Source: Ceratothoa steindachneri (Eukaryota > Arthropoda > Malacostraca > Isopoda > Cymothoidae). Taken from it: a stretch of DNA of 64,000 bases. The stretch is from the NCBI GenBank assembly GCA_963969495.1, contig OZ018321.1, forward strand, positions 125,616,218 to 125,680,217, read 5' to 3'. Position 1 is the stretch's first letter; each line of letters opens with the position of its first letter. The position numbers and the translations under genes were made by a program. A model generated the notes under the pieces. It was not told the origin of the DNA. It saw only the letters and a list, made by a program, of their open reading frames with translations, and did not search any database. Below, piece by piece: positions 44,618-56,163 of the stretch.

Positions 44618-45788
44618 GTGTTCAGAATGACTGGAAAGAAAGGACCTGGTGCGTTAAAATATTCCTGCTCGACATGCCAAAAGGACAAGTGGTGCGTAGA
44701 TTTTCCGGAGGGGTGTTTCTCAAAATGCCACCCTGGAAGTATCTGTACGGACTGCGTCCTAAGGGCAGACCCTAAAGAGCTTAAGGAAGTTATAAAATCT
44801 TCTGCGGAAAAAACTCGACGGCTGGAAGAAAAGGTAAAAATCCTCGAATCTGAGCATGTGACTCAAATCCTTCGTCTCGAAGCCATCATTGCAGAGATGA
44901 CAGCCACCAAGGTAGAGCAAGACCATCAAGAAACTTCGAACGACGCCGATGGCTCCTCTGTTGAGCCCTCAAGCATCGAGTCGATTGAGATAGGCCATCC
45001 ATCCGACGTCCCAGAACCAGCTGCTACTAGGGTTACTCAGGGCGTTTAAAAGAAGAAAAGGAAGATGAGGGAAAGGAAAAACAGTAGATAAAACAAAATA
45101 GAAAGTAGAAACGGAAGAAAGAACGAAGAAGAAAAAAAAAACAAAAAGTGGGGAAGAAAGAGGAATCGAAAGAGCCCATACTGAAAAGAAACCCTCTGTC
45201 CTCAGAACCCAAATGCGCGAGGGTCATCGTGATCGGTGACTCCCAAGCGCGGGATCTACAACCCTTGCTAGCGGCCCGCCTTCACACCAGTGTGAAGGTA
45301 ATCTGCCCTACAGGAAAGGGGAACGAAGAAATAAGGGTGGAGGCTGAGAAATCCTAGATCTCTAAGAACTCAGTAGTTGCCCTCATGGCAAGTGGCAATG
45401 ATCTTTACCTACGAGGATGTAAAGTAGGCGCCAGCGGGAAGATCCTGACCACGGTTATGGGAGGAGTTGACGACTGTGGGCTAAAAACCAGCAGACGTGT
45501 CGTGGTCGGGATACTCCCAAGACGAGGTCCACCCCACAATGCTCACGCGAGGAACGTCTCCATAAACCAACGGCGGAAGGAGTCTTTTTTGTAGACCCCT
45601 ACCCAACCTTTTACGGGAGAAATGACCTGTACAAAAGGGACGGAGTGCATCTTTCCTTTAAAGGGAAAGCTGCACTCGCAAACATGATCCAGGATGTTGT
45701 GGAGCGGACCCAAAGAAGTGTCAGACCGCGAGTAAAGGAGGACGTACGCCAGTACACCCGTGTTACTCAAGAAACGACCTTTTTCTGA
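44618..45788 (+). pseudogene. CR1-like ORF1: Cys-rich finger + SGNH esterase
   Basis: The first frame (44,618-45,049) has a Cys cluster, CSTCQKDKWC then CFSKCHPGSICTDC, like the PHD-type finger of CR1 ORF1. A charged coiled-coil-like segment follows (KSSAEKTRRLEEKVKILESE). After a stop at 45,047 and a Lys-rich linker comes an SGNH-hydrolase domain. Its signatures are VIVIGDSQARDL (catalytic Ser block, about 45,234), ASGNDL (block III, about 45,390) and KRDGVHLSFKGKA (Asp-x-x-His block, about 45,640). The catalytic Ser, Gly, Asn and His signatures are all still recognisable. At least one stop (after EAEKS) and one frameshift (about 45,585) break the domain. In the family, ORF1 binds RNA, and the esterase is proposed to act on lipids or membranes. 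That role is inference here. Confidence 0.82.
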
Positions 45789-45867
45789 AGTCACAAAAAG
45801 GGAAGTGACCCCGCCACAGAGAAAGAAAGCGGGAAACGGAAGAGCGTAGGGAGTCCTACAATCGGGG

Positions 45868-48366
45868 ACTCCCTCAAAGTTCTTCTGTTTAATGCGAGAT
45901 TTATCAGAAACAAGTTTTTAGAACTTCGTGGCCTCGTAGCAACAGAAGAACTGGAGATGGTGGCCATAAAGGAGTCGTGGATAAAAACCTCATGCCGAGA
46001 TTTTGAAGGTGAATTCATGATTTTCGGTTACCAGCTCTTTCTGAAAGACAGGCCAGGTAGAGAGGGTGGCGGTGTGATGTGTATGTCGAGGATACTCTCA
46101 ACTCGACGGATTGCAACATCGTATCCGACCATGAACTACTAGGTTTCGACCTAGACATAGGTCCTGCCAAATACAGGACCCTGGTGCTTTATACACTTCC
46201 TGCCCAACTCGTTGAAAAGGACAGAGATCTGTACCAGCTACTAGGAAAACTTGTCGAAGACAGGATGTGTATCATCATGGGTGATTTCAACAGACAAGTT
46301 GACTGGGAAACCAGAGAACCCTGTGGCGAGAACTCACTACTCCTGAAGTTCGCAAACAACGAGTTCCTGAATCAATGGGGGAGAGAGCCCACGAGAGAAT
46401 AAAATATCCTCGACTTGGTTTTCACCTCTGAGGATGACATCGTTCAGGACCGTTCTGTTGGCGAAGAGCTCGGTGACAGTGACCACCGACTAATTAGATT
46501 TGTAGTCAAAGTCCCGAAGGCAGGTCCTGCAACTAGTAAATCGAGGAAACTCGATTTGAAAAGAGCATACTTTGCAGGTCTTCGTGCTGTACTGACTGAC
46601 TCAAGGCTAGAAGTGTGCGATGTCGTTGAAGACTCGTGGAACAGTTTCAAACCAGATTCATGAGTCTTCAATCGCGTTTGATCCCTCTGAAATGTCTCCG
46701 TCGGTCTTCTGTTCAACCAAAGTGGTTTAATCGAGAAATCGGCCAAATACTTAGGAGGAAGAGAACTGTGTACCGGCAATCGAAGATTTCTGGTGACTTT
46801 GACGAATACCGGAGCCTAGCCAGGAGAGTGAAGTCCAGCATAAAGGCGGCTAAACGGTCTGAGGAACTCCGAGTGGCGAGACTCTGTAAAGAGAATTCCA
46901 AGGAGTTTTTTAGATATATGAACAGCCGTAAACCAATTCGTCGAGCGTTGGCCCTTTGAGAAATGAGGAGGGGGCATTAAAGAACTTAGATGCAGAAAAT
47001 GCTAACCTCTTCAATGACTACTTCTCTTCAGTGTTTACTGAAGAGTGAGGTCCCATCCCCCAGCCAATGGATTCCTACTCGGGGGAAAAGTTGGAGGATA
47101 TGGACTTGACCGAAGGGGAAATAAAAAAGAAGATCAGTGACCTAATGACGAATAAGTCACCTGGCCCGGATGGGTTTCTACCTAAAGTGTTAAAAGAAGT
47201 GCGCGATGAAGTGTCACGACACCTGAGCGCAATCTTCAACATGTCAATCCAGACCGAATGCGTTCCTAGAGACTGGCGTTAAGCGGAGGTAACTCCTATC
47301 TTCAAGAAAGGAGACCGTAGCCAACCATCAAACTACTGACCTATAAGTCTGACTTCGATAGTCGGTAAACTCATGGAAAGCATGGCTGGATCGAGAACTG
47401 GCTAAGTGGCAGACGGCAACAGGTGGTGGTGAATGGACAGGCTTCTGAGTTGGTGCCCGTTACTAGCGGGGCGCCTCAAGGTTCTGTCCTGGGACCACTA
47501 CTATTCATAATCTACGTCAACGACATGGACGGTGATATGGTTGCCAAGATTTCCAAATTTGCCGACGATACCAAGCTTGGTATAAACGTTGCAAAGGATG
47601 TAAATACTGCCCGCCTGCAGGAAGATCTTGAAAAGATTGGGGAGTGGTCGGACACGTGGCAAATGCCTTTTAACGTGAACAAATGCAAAGTGATGCATAT
47701 CGGCCACAGAAACCACCAATATCAGTATATCCTTAAGGGCACTGCTCTTGAATCGAGTGAACTGAGAAGGACTTGAATGTAACTATCACTAGCGACCTCA
47801 ATTTCTCGAAACAGTGCATCGAGGCAGAGAAAAAAGCCCAAAGTATGTTAGGCTACATAAAGCACCAGTTTAGATATCGTAACAAGGAGATAGTACTTTG
47901 TCTGTACAACTGCCTCGTTCGGCCACACCTGGAGTATGCCGTACAATTTTGGAGTCCTTCGTTTCGAAAGGATATCGCAAGGTTGGAACGTGTACAATCC
48001 AGGGCAACCAAGCTGATTCCCTCTATCCTACATAAAAGTTATGATGATAGACAAAGGGAATTAAATCTGTTCTCGCTGGAAACCCGTAGACTGCGTTGTC
48101 AGCTCATCGAGGTTTTCAAAATACTTCGAAGGTTCGACAATGTTGACTACCGGGATATTTTCACACTGAGAGAGAACAGAACGCGCAATCATGGCTTCAA
48201 ACTTGAACTGAAGCGTTACAACCGCAATCTCTGTGGAAATTTTTTCACCTACAGTATCTGCGGTAAGTGGAACGCACTATCAGTGGAAGTTGTCAACAGT
48301 GAATCTGTTGACATGTTCAAGTCAAGACTAGAAAAAATCTTGAAAAGTGGCCGTTTAGGGACGTAA
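45868..48366 (+). pseudogene. CR1-like ORF2: endonuclease and reverse transcriptase
   Basis: Endonuclease: LKVLLFNARFIRNKFLELRG start, MGDFNRQVDWE (about 46,280) and LGDSDHRLI (about 46,480) are preserved. RT: NKSPGPDGF (about 47,155), TPIFKKGDRSQPSNY-stop-PISL, SGAPQGSVLGPLLF (about 47,470), KFADDTKLG (catalytic FADD, about 47,555), and the thumb/C-terminal region to KSGRLGT. About 80 residues are deleted at about 47,385, between LMESM and WIENWLSGR. The missing block includes RT motif A with its catalytic Asp. Stops or frameshifts are also visible near 46,100, 46,400, 46,660, 46,960, 47,050, 47,280 and 47,770. Dead copy. There is no RNase H, as usual for CR1/L2. Confidence 0.88.
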
Positions 48367-48368
48367 AA

Positions 48369-48398
48369 CAATTGAGCAGCCATGTTCCTGCTCAATTG
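48369..48398 (+). repeat. perfect hairpin just after ORF2 stop
   Basis: CAATTGAGCAG and its exact complement CTGCTCAATTG are separated by an 8-base loop, starting two bases after the ORF2 stop. In L2/CR1-type elements a 3' stem-loop serves as the recognition site of the element's RT, so this may be the counterpart. The position right at the stop, rather than the extreme 3' end, makes that uncertain. Confidence 0.9.
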
Positions 48399-48660
48399 CT
48401 AGTCCAAAGGTACCCTCTTTGAATGGACCTTAAGGTCTTCTAGTTACTTTCTTTCCTTGTTACCTTACTTGCAAAAGAATAATCTCCTGGGTGCAATTTG
48501 CGTCAGCCGGGACAGGAAGAGAGATAGAAATAATCTTAATTGTAGGAACTAGAGTGGAGCTTTCTCGCAATCTTTTCTCATTCCCACTCCCTCTCTCTCG
48601 AACTGTCTGTCTCTCCCCCCCCCCTTAACTTTGCGCCCCCCCTACCCTCTTCCCTTGGCA

Positions 48661-51490
48661 GCTTCAAGCAATGGCCGAAAGTCTCCATGGTTGCTTTAGC
48701 ATACAATATGCGTTTATGTAATTCGTTTGGGAAGTCTGGGACCTGCCTCTTCCAAAGCTCCGCTTGAAATTTGAAAATAAAACAAATGAATTGCCTGGAT
48801 ATTTATCGTTTAAATATTTGGCATATCTAGGATTTGTCACAAAGGAAAACATAATCTTCAAATAAAGAATTCGAATGAGCTTCAAGCAGATAAACATAGA
48901 TGATGCCTAACTAAAAAAATGTAAATAAAATTCAAAATTTAAAAAAGAAAGAATCAGATCCTTTTAAGTGAACGGTTAACAAAGACATCGATATTTGGCT
49001 ACAGTATAGCGAAGCAAACATAATTTACAACACCCAAAACATATAAAAGGGTGACATTTTATTTTTTGTTTTCTCCCCTTCAAGTATTATATTATGTATC
49101 CGCTGTGCATACATAGCATACTCTAATTTACGGCAATTAAAATGCTTAATATCTTAAAACTAAAAATGCTAGTTGAAATTACTATCGAGCGGAATGTAAT
49201 AAGCGATTTTTTATTTCCTTTATATTTATGTAAATTTATAATTTATGACTTTTTCTCTCTAAAGGGAAAGTCCGAATTTAAATATTATGAAACCAAATGT
49301 CCATTGTTTTAGAAATATAAGAGTGGAAAGAATAAAATAGCCTCCTGTGTGATTCGATCAAGCCCCTCTCTTGTATGAATATAAGTGAAGCGTAGTTGTT
49401 ATTACTGATCCTTCATAGCGATCTTCTCATTCGAGAGCTCACGTGATCACTATTGTAATTTCTTTAGGCTTGTCGATAAGTTTTATGATGCCATAATGAT
49501 ATCTTTAATGTTATCAATATAAAAATAGATTGAGATAAATAATTTTAGGATTGATGAATTCTCTGAAACATTGAAAGAGGTTTTGGTGGCAAGATGAAAG
49601 AAAAGAAACAAACTCAGGTTTATTTCTTTTTGAAAGAAAAAGATATGCTAAAATAGTTTAACAGCTACTTGAAGATCTGAATAGAGAGAAAATTGTGATG
49701 AAAAATATACGCACATATAGTAATAGCACTTATAAAATTTCAAAAGAACATAAAAATAAAATTGAGATGATTTTCCATTACTTCATCTTGAAGAATGACC
49801 TTACGAGTTTTCCATTTTATGGGGGCTTCCGGGTGATCGATATCTTGGGATATTAAAGTAACAAAAATCAGTTAAGCTGTTACGTAGATTAATTGCACAT
49901 ATATTCCCTCAATCCATTTGTACTTTACTCAACATTCGTCCATAAGGATGGGAAAGAACTACAGTGGTATCATACAGGGTTGCCTTGTACCAAACGCATA
50001 TTTATCAACTCACTTTGGCCAACTTTCGCACAAATGTGTCTTCCTTCCAACATAAAATGAGTTTACGTTTTCCAAAAGTTTAGCCTCAAATCGATAAAAT
50101 CTTAAAACCTGCCACACATTTGATGGACTCGTACTCTTCTCTACATCCTGGAACCTAGCCGACGCAGTAAACCTTTATTACATTGCTTTCTCCGCCAGTT
50201 GTCTCAACTGAAAGAGTCACGAAGCCTCTTGCATAGCCATATTAGAGAACCAATTAAATTACACTGAGAATACATTTTTAATATCTTAATAAAAAAAAAT
50301 AAACTCTCTCACTCTTTCTTAATCTACAGCCGAATATCACAGTGATTTTCCACACCTTAGGCACTATTGCTTACCCACTTTTGCAGAAACAGATTCTCTT
50401 GTTTCCTCACCTTCTTACTTCCATCCAAAATAAATTCCTATCGCTCCAACTCTTCAGTAATCTTACTTGAGTAACCACTCGTTTCAATGCTATTTTTGAA
50501 TAATTGTATGCATTCATTCATTCCTCTCAGAAAAGCTCATCTACATTATGAAGTGCCGAAAAGTACGTTTGACTATTTATCTCACTGTAGAATTTCAATT
50601 TCTCTTCCGATTTCGATGATTCGCAAATAAAGCCTTTGCACTACCCACTATGACCAATAGATTGCTACACAATTACTCTATCTCCATGTTTTATACTTAT
50701 TTATTCTTGCTCTCTCTGAATAATTCTCACATACGCTTCCCTCTCTCTCTAATCCAACATCATTTCTCTTCTAAATCTTCCCAATTTGAAGCGTTTATGG
50801 CTTTTTATCATACACCCAAGAACTAGTTTAATCTTACACAGCACGCTTATCTAACCGGTTAGAGAAGCTCACATTCATAACTCTCTCAGCTTTAACAGGA
50901 ACCACTCACCTCTAAATATGTATTTTTCCTACCTAGCTCAGCCTGATCATACTGCTAGACTCATACCACTCTTTATGGCCTAAACCTTGTATATTTATGT
51001 TGTAAGAGGAAAGTGAATAAAATGAAAGATGTAAATAAGGGAGAGAAAAGTAAAGACGCGTATATAGGAAAAAATAGCAAGACGCTTTCAAGACCAACCA
51101 AAGGGGTACAACAGTCTTCGAAAAGAAAAATGTCAAAGACAAATTTATTTATGCAATTTCGTCCTCTGAGACCTTTATAAATGGGTCTTAATCAACATAC
51201 TAAGTCCACTCTCTCAAATATTTAAAATAATGCAAAATATACCAATTCTCACCAAAATAAAAAAAATAATAAATTAACGCTTAGAGTATTAGCTAGACAA
51301 AGATTATTCAGTATGTATAACATATTTTGTTCCTATCCAGTAATTATTATTTTCCAACTCCTTTTATTTGAAAAAATAGAAAATAACTATTATTTGTTTG
51401 AAAGCTTGCTTCATCTATTGTAGTTGTAAAAAAAACAATTAAATTTATACACTTTTATTGAAACTTCAAAAAGAAATATAAAATCAAGTA
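48661..51490. other. A+T-rich, no identified gene
   Basis: Pyrimidine-rich TCTCTC-type short tracts occur at 50,290-50,790. No coding region or element protein is recognised. Confidence 0.5.
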
Positions 51491-51497
51491 AAAAAAG

Positions 51498-51791
51498 TTA
51501 GAAGTGAACAGTTTTTCTCAATTTCCGTTTGTAATGTAAATCACTTTCCCATATAAGCTCCAAAATATAGTCTCTCATCATGTTTTCATTGTATACTCTT
51601 TGGTATTTATGTTCAAAGTTCGGTATATCTTTATGGAAGCGCTTCCTTTGCTCCTCTGAGTAAGCTCCCATATTCTCCTTGAACTTGTCAAGTTTGGCAT
51701 CAAGGATGTGCACCTTCAGTGAAATTCTGCACCCCATTTGGCTACACTTTTTCACTAAGTTCTTAACCAGTTTCACATAATTTTCAGCCAT
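51498..51791 (-). pseudogene. fragment of a widespread repeat-encoded protein (EEQxxRFHxDI family)
   Basis: A 97-codon frame with KKCSQMGCRISLKVHILDAK, then AYSEEQRKRFHKDIPNFEHK and a YNENMMRDYILELI tail. I recognise the pattern (MGCxMSLKxHxLxxHLDxF, SEEQGERFHxDI, Y.G.YN..MMGDY.W.L). It belongs to proteins of unknown function that occur in many copies in arthropod and hydrozoan genomes, presumably of mobile-element origin. Conserved charged/aromatic residues such as the RFH box are kept. No upstream part of the protein can be read beyond 51,800. The function of the family is unknown to me. Confidence 0.5.
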
Positions 51792-51799
51792 GTGGTGCC

Positions 51800-52755
51800 C
51801 TCCACCTTAAAAAATAAGCTTTTTAGGGAATTATGAACACCCTAAGTTTTTTATGATTTGGTTTCCAACCAAAACACCTGTTTACATTTTTCCTCATTGA
51901 GTTGGGGGAAGAAATTTTGAGGGAATTTGAAGACTGCAGACTCTCTGTTGAGAACTATAACAAATTATTTCATGAGATCTAGTTTAATGCAATGGATGTT
52001 AGAACAACTTTGTTGGGTCTATCGATTATTCATGTATGAATTTTGTCTTCCAAAAGAAAACTCAGTTCTTTGTGGCCAGTGCTTCTTGTGGTAATGTGCC
52101 GTGGTCTCCATAGTGTCCAAAAGCCAGAGATGACATAAAAACTTGCTAAAACACCACCCTGGAGACCCTTATAATTCAAAGCTTGAAGCAGGAGCCTGAC
52201 ACTATTGTAATCCTACTTGAGATATACTGAAGGAGCCAATGAAAGAAATGGATTCTTATTCCAATTTTGGTGAAGTACAGCTGTCAATGAAGAGTATTCA
52301 CTCATCTGAATTACATGTATTTCCAAATGACTCAAACAGACAAGGTAGACCATTGCAAAGCTTACATAAACAGAAACAAGAAAACAGAGATATTACATGA
52401 GATGACACCGATAAAACTCACGAAAAACACACCTCGCACCGGCAAGGACTCTAAAATCTGACCTATGGTTATCTAGACCAGTGTTCGACAGCTTAACTAA
52501 CAGGACCAATACAAAAAGCAACATATTTCCCTAAGTAAACCTTCTGTTCTCATCTCCAAAAAACACTACTCTAATAAAACTGTGCTTGGAAGATAGGATA
52601 TGTTGAAATTGCAAAGTGAACTCATCCATTCTTTGCACGACTGAAAACTATCAGCCAGTGCCCTCATTTTTGATGACAGGTTTTTGTTTTTTTTTCCGGA
52701 TGAAAATATGTGTCAATAATTGAGTATATAAAGATCTTTTTGCAATTCTACTATG
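51800..52755. other. no identified gene
   Basis: Nothing recognised. CTTTTTGCAATTCT (ending near 52,750) and AGAATTGCAAAAAG (about 52,763-52,776) form a short inverted repeat next to the following palindrome. Confidence 0.5.
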
Positions 52756-52759
52756 TCAT

Positions 52760-52817
52760 AGAAGAATTGCAAAAAGGTTTGTATTAAGTGCTTTAATTAT
52801 TTACATCACTGGTATAG

Positions 52818-52900
<83 letters not shown>

Positions 52901-52955
52901 TATACCAGTGATGTCAAAAATTATAGCATTTAATACAAATATTTGCGTAATTCTA
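52760..52955. repeat. foldback structure with (TA)n core
   Basis: Left arm 52,760-52,816 and right arm 52,901-52,955 are imperfect reverse complements (about 55 bp each: TTACATCACTGGTATA against TATACCAGTGATGTCAAAAA and so on). They enclose about 84 bp of pure TA repeat. It resembles a small foldback/MITE whose centre expanded. It abuts the inner edge of IR2 right arm (52,965). Confidence 0.85.
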
Positions 52956-53985
52956 CTATAATATGAGGGTATGTTCGGGATAATTGTGCGCCCTAGCACC
53001 ACAAGTTGCCTATTATGGCTATGTATTTCCTACAAATTTTAACTTTCTACTTCATCGTTTTTCGATAACCTTTTATGGGCAAAGGTATAGAGTAAATTCC
53101 TTTCCTTCTGCATTCATTTTACATACATTTAGACCTAAATCTTTCCGTGCGTTTGAAATTACCCTATTATATACCACATCGTATTCTCTGTGATTTTTTA
53201 GTCAACTGGAGTTCAAAATCCTAAGTTGGCGATTGAATGTGCGCCATTCCGTTTAAAGGCCATTCGAATGAGAAGATGACGGTGAATGACGTCGGAGATT
53301 AATTTTAATCCTTGACCTGTTGTTCGTAAAATATGGATTAAGGTAGATTTGCATTGATGTGGGTTTATCTAAGATGGCTTGTAGGGGATAGTTAACTTTC
53401 ATTTGGATGGTTATTCATTTGTCTGGCCATTTCATCTTGAGGGATAGACTTAGAAGACTCACCAATGATATCTGAATATTGTATTCACCTCTTTCCTGCT
53501 AGAATTTAATTCCTGTTTATTGAGTTTATTTATCCACTTTTATTACCTCTATTCTTCCTCAATGAGTTTGAATTTATTTCATATCTGAATAGTTATATTA
53601 TTTAGCCCTGATTTTGTATGAGTAAGGAGTTAAACTTAGAAAAAAATGAAAGAATCTAATTACTATTTAAAATTTTAGCCAATTAATTTCAGACGTTTTT
53701 GAAAACGGTGTATTGATGGCTTCTCTCTTGAGCTTTCATGGTGCTAATGAGATCTGAAGTAGCATTTTGCTTAAAATATTTTCCCATTAATTATTCATTA
53801 CTATTATTCCGAGAGAGCATATTTACTAATAATTATTTCAGTTGTTACATTATACATTTTAATAATGCATCGATTTTAAGGCAAATAAATGCCTCATTAT
53901 AGAGTTTGCCCTATTCGACAAGCAAATTTCGGTCACTGTTCCGTAGTCATTATATATGTGGCTCATCTACAACTATGGAATAGAA

Positions 53986-56163
53986 CACATTTTCTGTTCA
54001 CACTTTTTCGATGTCTTGCATGTTAAATCTCAGTTCTCTTTTAATCATTATCCTTATGATAAACTAATATTCTCTAAGAATCTGTCTTTTTCTGGATATT
54101 GTTTTGCAACATAAGCAGACATTATTTATCAAGCTCACGTTCGATGAGTGCTTCACTTTATTTCCAATTAGTTGCAAACGCATAACTTGTTTGGGTTCCA
54201 GAATCCTTTTCATTAGTACATTTATGAAAACCGATTGCCATTAATAGTAAGATTCTTTTAAATATGAGAGTTTGTCTTAATGAAAATTTCATTTTATTTT
54301 TTCAATTTCTTTTCTGCTAAGTAAAATATTGACGTTCAAGATTTTAATCTTATAAACTGTAATCGAATCGAATCTCTAGAAACATAAGATGGATAAACAC
54401 AATTATTTAGACATATTTCAATTATAAATGTAATTATCTTTCAAAATTCAATTTCACCTCAGCAAAAAACTGATATTCGTTCCGATCTTTATGCTGGAGT
54501 CAAAACAATTTTCTAACTTCTTCGAAACGAGCGTAAACTTTTATATTTTATTTTCCAACAGCATTATTTTCTATCCGAGTTTTTTAATTCTCGTAAAAAA
54601 TTAAAATACTTTTAATTATTGTAATTTAATTATTTACAAAATAATATTTGGAAACGAGGGCAACTCTGACTGAAGCCTATTCCTGCGTGCCGTATAATAG
54701 ATTCCAAGATTGTGTATCATTTGATATATATCACAATTTAATACTATAAGCCTCGCGATTTATAGATAATTAATTCATATCTAATATGTAATAAGTTGAC
54801 AGAAATGGTCTTAATTCTAACAAGTCTTATATATTCCAATTTCATTAGTGGGGGATGAAAAATTCAACCACGGGCAAATTTCAACCACCGGCGAATGGTG
54901 CCCCACAAATAGTATACATACAGTGCTCGTAAGAGGAGCGAAGACGCGAGAATACAAACGAGGCCTGCAGCTGGGCAGCATGCTCTTCAAGACAATAAGA
55001 CTCCATCCACTTCTTTGATATTGTCTGGTTGTCTGAATTTTAACACGAAAACAAAACCTACGAATTTCTATATTTCACGTTAAAATTTAGCACAATAGAA
55101 GCGAATTATACTTGACAAAAAGGGAAAAACACTACAACTAACAAGAATATTGCACTCAGTAGAAAGGTATGAGGGATGAATGGTACGCTCTGAAGATAAT
55201 CCTTCCAACATACAGTAATTGCCATATTTTTGTTTGTAGCGCCAAATATGTTCCGATTATGAATTACATGACATACTTGTATTATAACTGTCAGAAAAAG
55301 ACTGATAACCCCACGTGGAATGCCCTTGAACAACCGTAGCCCCACGTGTACATACAGCGCCTTGGAACTGTTGCACTTCCAGCGCAGCTAACAAGAGCTT
55401 TCGAACGGTCGCGCGGAAACTCCGCGCGACCGTTAGAACCCACGCAGGACGCGCCTCGTCTGATAACACCCGATCCGTTCCGCCGCCTCGTGCGATTCAC
55501 TTCCGCTGAGGCCACATGAATACTCAGACAAGGGCCACCAGAATTCAGTACAGTTGCGGATAGTAGTACCGTGCTGACCTCGTATGTAGCACCCACCATC
55601 CCATGAGGTGAGGAGCCGCCCTCGACTCTGTCTCGCTCGCAGCCGAAGAGAAGGGTTCTCTTCAGATAGACGCTAGTCAACAGACAAACCTTTATCAACC
55701 TCGGATCAGCTCCTGCCTTGCCTGGCGTACTCCCTCGTTCATCTTCAGCCAGGTTAAACAAAGTGTTTACAATCAGACATTAAAAAACCCCTCGTCACCA
55801 GCCACAGTCCATCCGATTTACGTGAGTCTCCCACGGAACTCAGCCAACCCGTTTCTCTCAAGAGTTCGTTCGTACGTCCAGTGAAGAGCCTTCTCGAGTC
55901 GCGTTGCACCCGAGTTTTCGTGACCTTGATTTTGTACTTTCGTATTCCTCCCTTAATCTTGTGTTGTTCATCCATTGTAGAATTACTTAAATTCCTTATT
56001 TTTGTATATAGTAAAGTATTTTTCTATAACCAGTTTCTCTTAACCCAGAATCCATAGGAATCGTTTAACTTAGGCCAACTGCCTAAGATTGTCACCAATA
56101 TTTTGCTCCTCCCCCCCTGTTCCGTCTGAGGAGAGTCAGTACAAGGTCACTCTACGACCTTGA
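53986..56163. other. 2.2-kb block present only in IR2 right arm
   Basis: In the left arm the sequences flanking this block are adjacent (about 37,455), so either it inserted here or it was lost there. The first half is A+T-rich. The second (54,850-56,163) is G+C-richer and has TTTTTGTATATAGTAAAGTA and other promoter/LTR-like sequence near its end. No terminal inverted repeat or clear target duplication is seen. A 156-codon minus-strand frame (55,291-55,761) has no recognisable domain and lies in G+C-rich DNA where long frames occur by chance. Confidence 0.7.
55404..55434. repeat. perfect 14-bp G+C-rich hairpin
   Basis: AACGGTCGCGCGGA, loop AAC, then the exact complement TCCGCGCGACCGTT. It is a very stable stem and unusual in this A+T-rich window. 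It lies inside the arm-specific block. No U-tract follows, and its role is unknown. Confidence 0.92.

Larger units (their letters stand above)
43730..48660 (+). mobile_element. CR1-like non-LTR retrotransposon (degenerate)
   Basis: About 4.9 kb of balanced-composition sequence within A+T-rich DNA. It has a putative 5' untranslated region (43,730-44,617), ORF1 (Cys-rich finger, coiled coil, SGNH esterase), ORF2 (endonuclease and reverse transcriptase, no RNase H), and a 3' region with a perfect hairpin. The combination of a PHD-like finger and an esterase in ORF1 is known from CR1-group elements. Exact ends are uncertain. It lies in the spacer of IR2. Confidence 0.87.

Noticed and set aside
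55291..55761. 156-codon minus-strand frame
   Set aside because: No recognisable domain; in the G+C-rich part of the arm-specific block, where long frames occur by chance.
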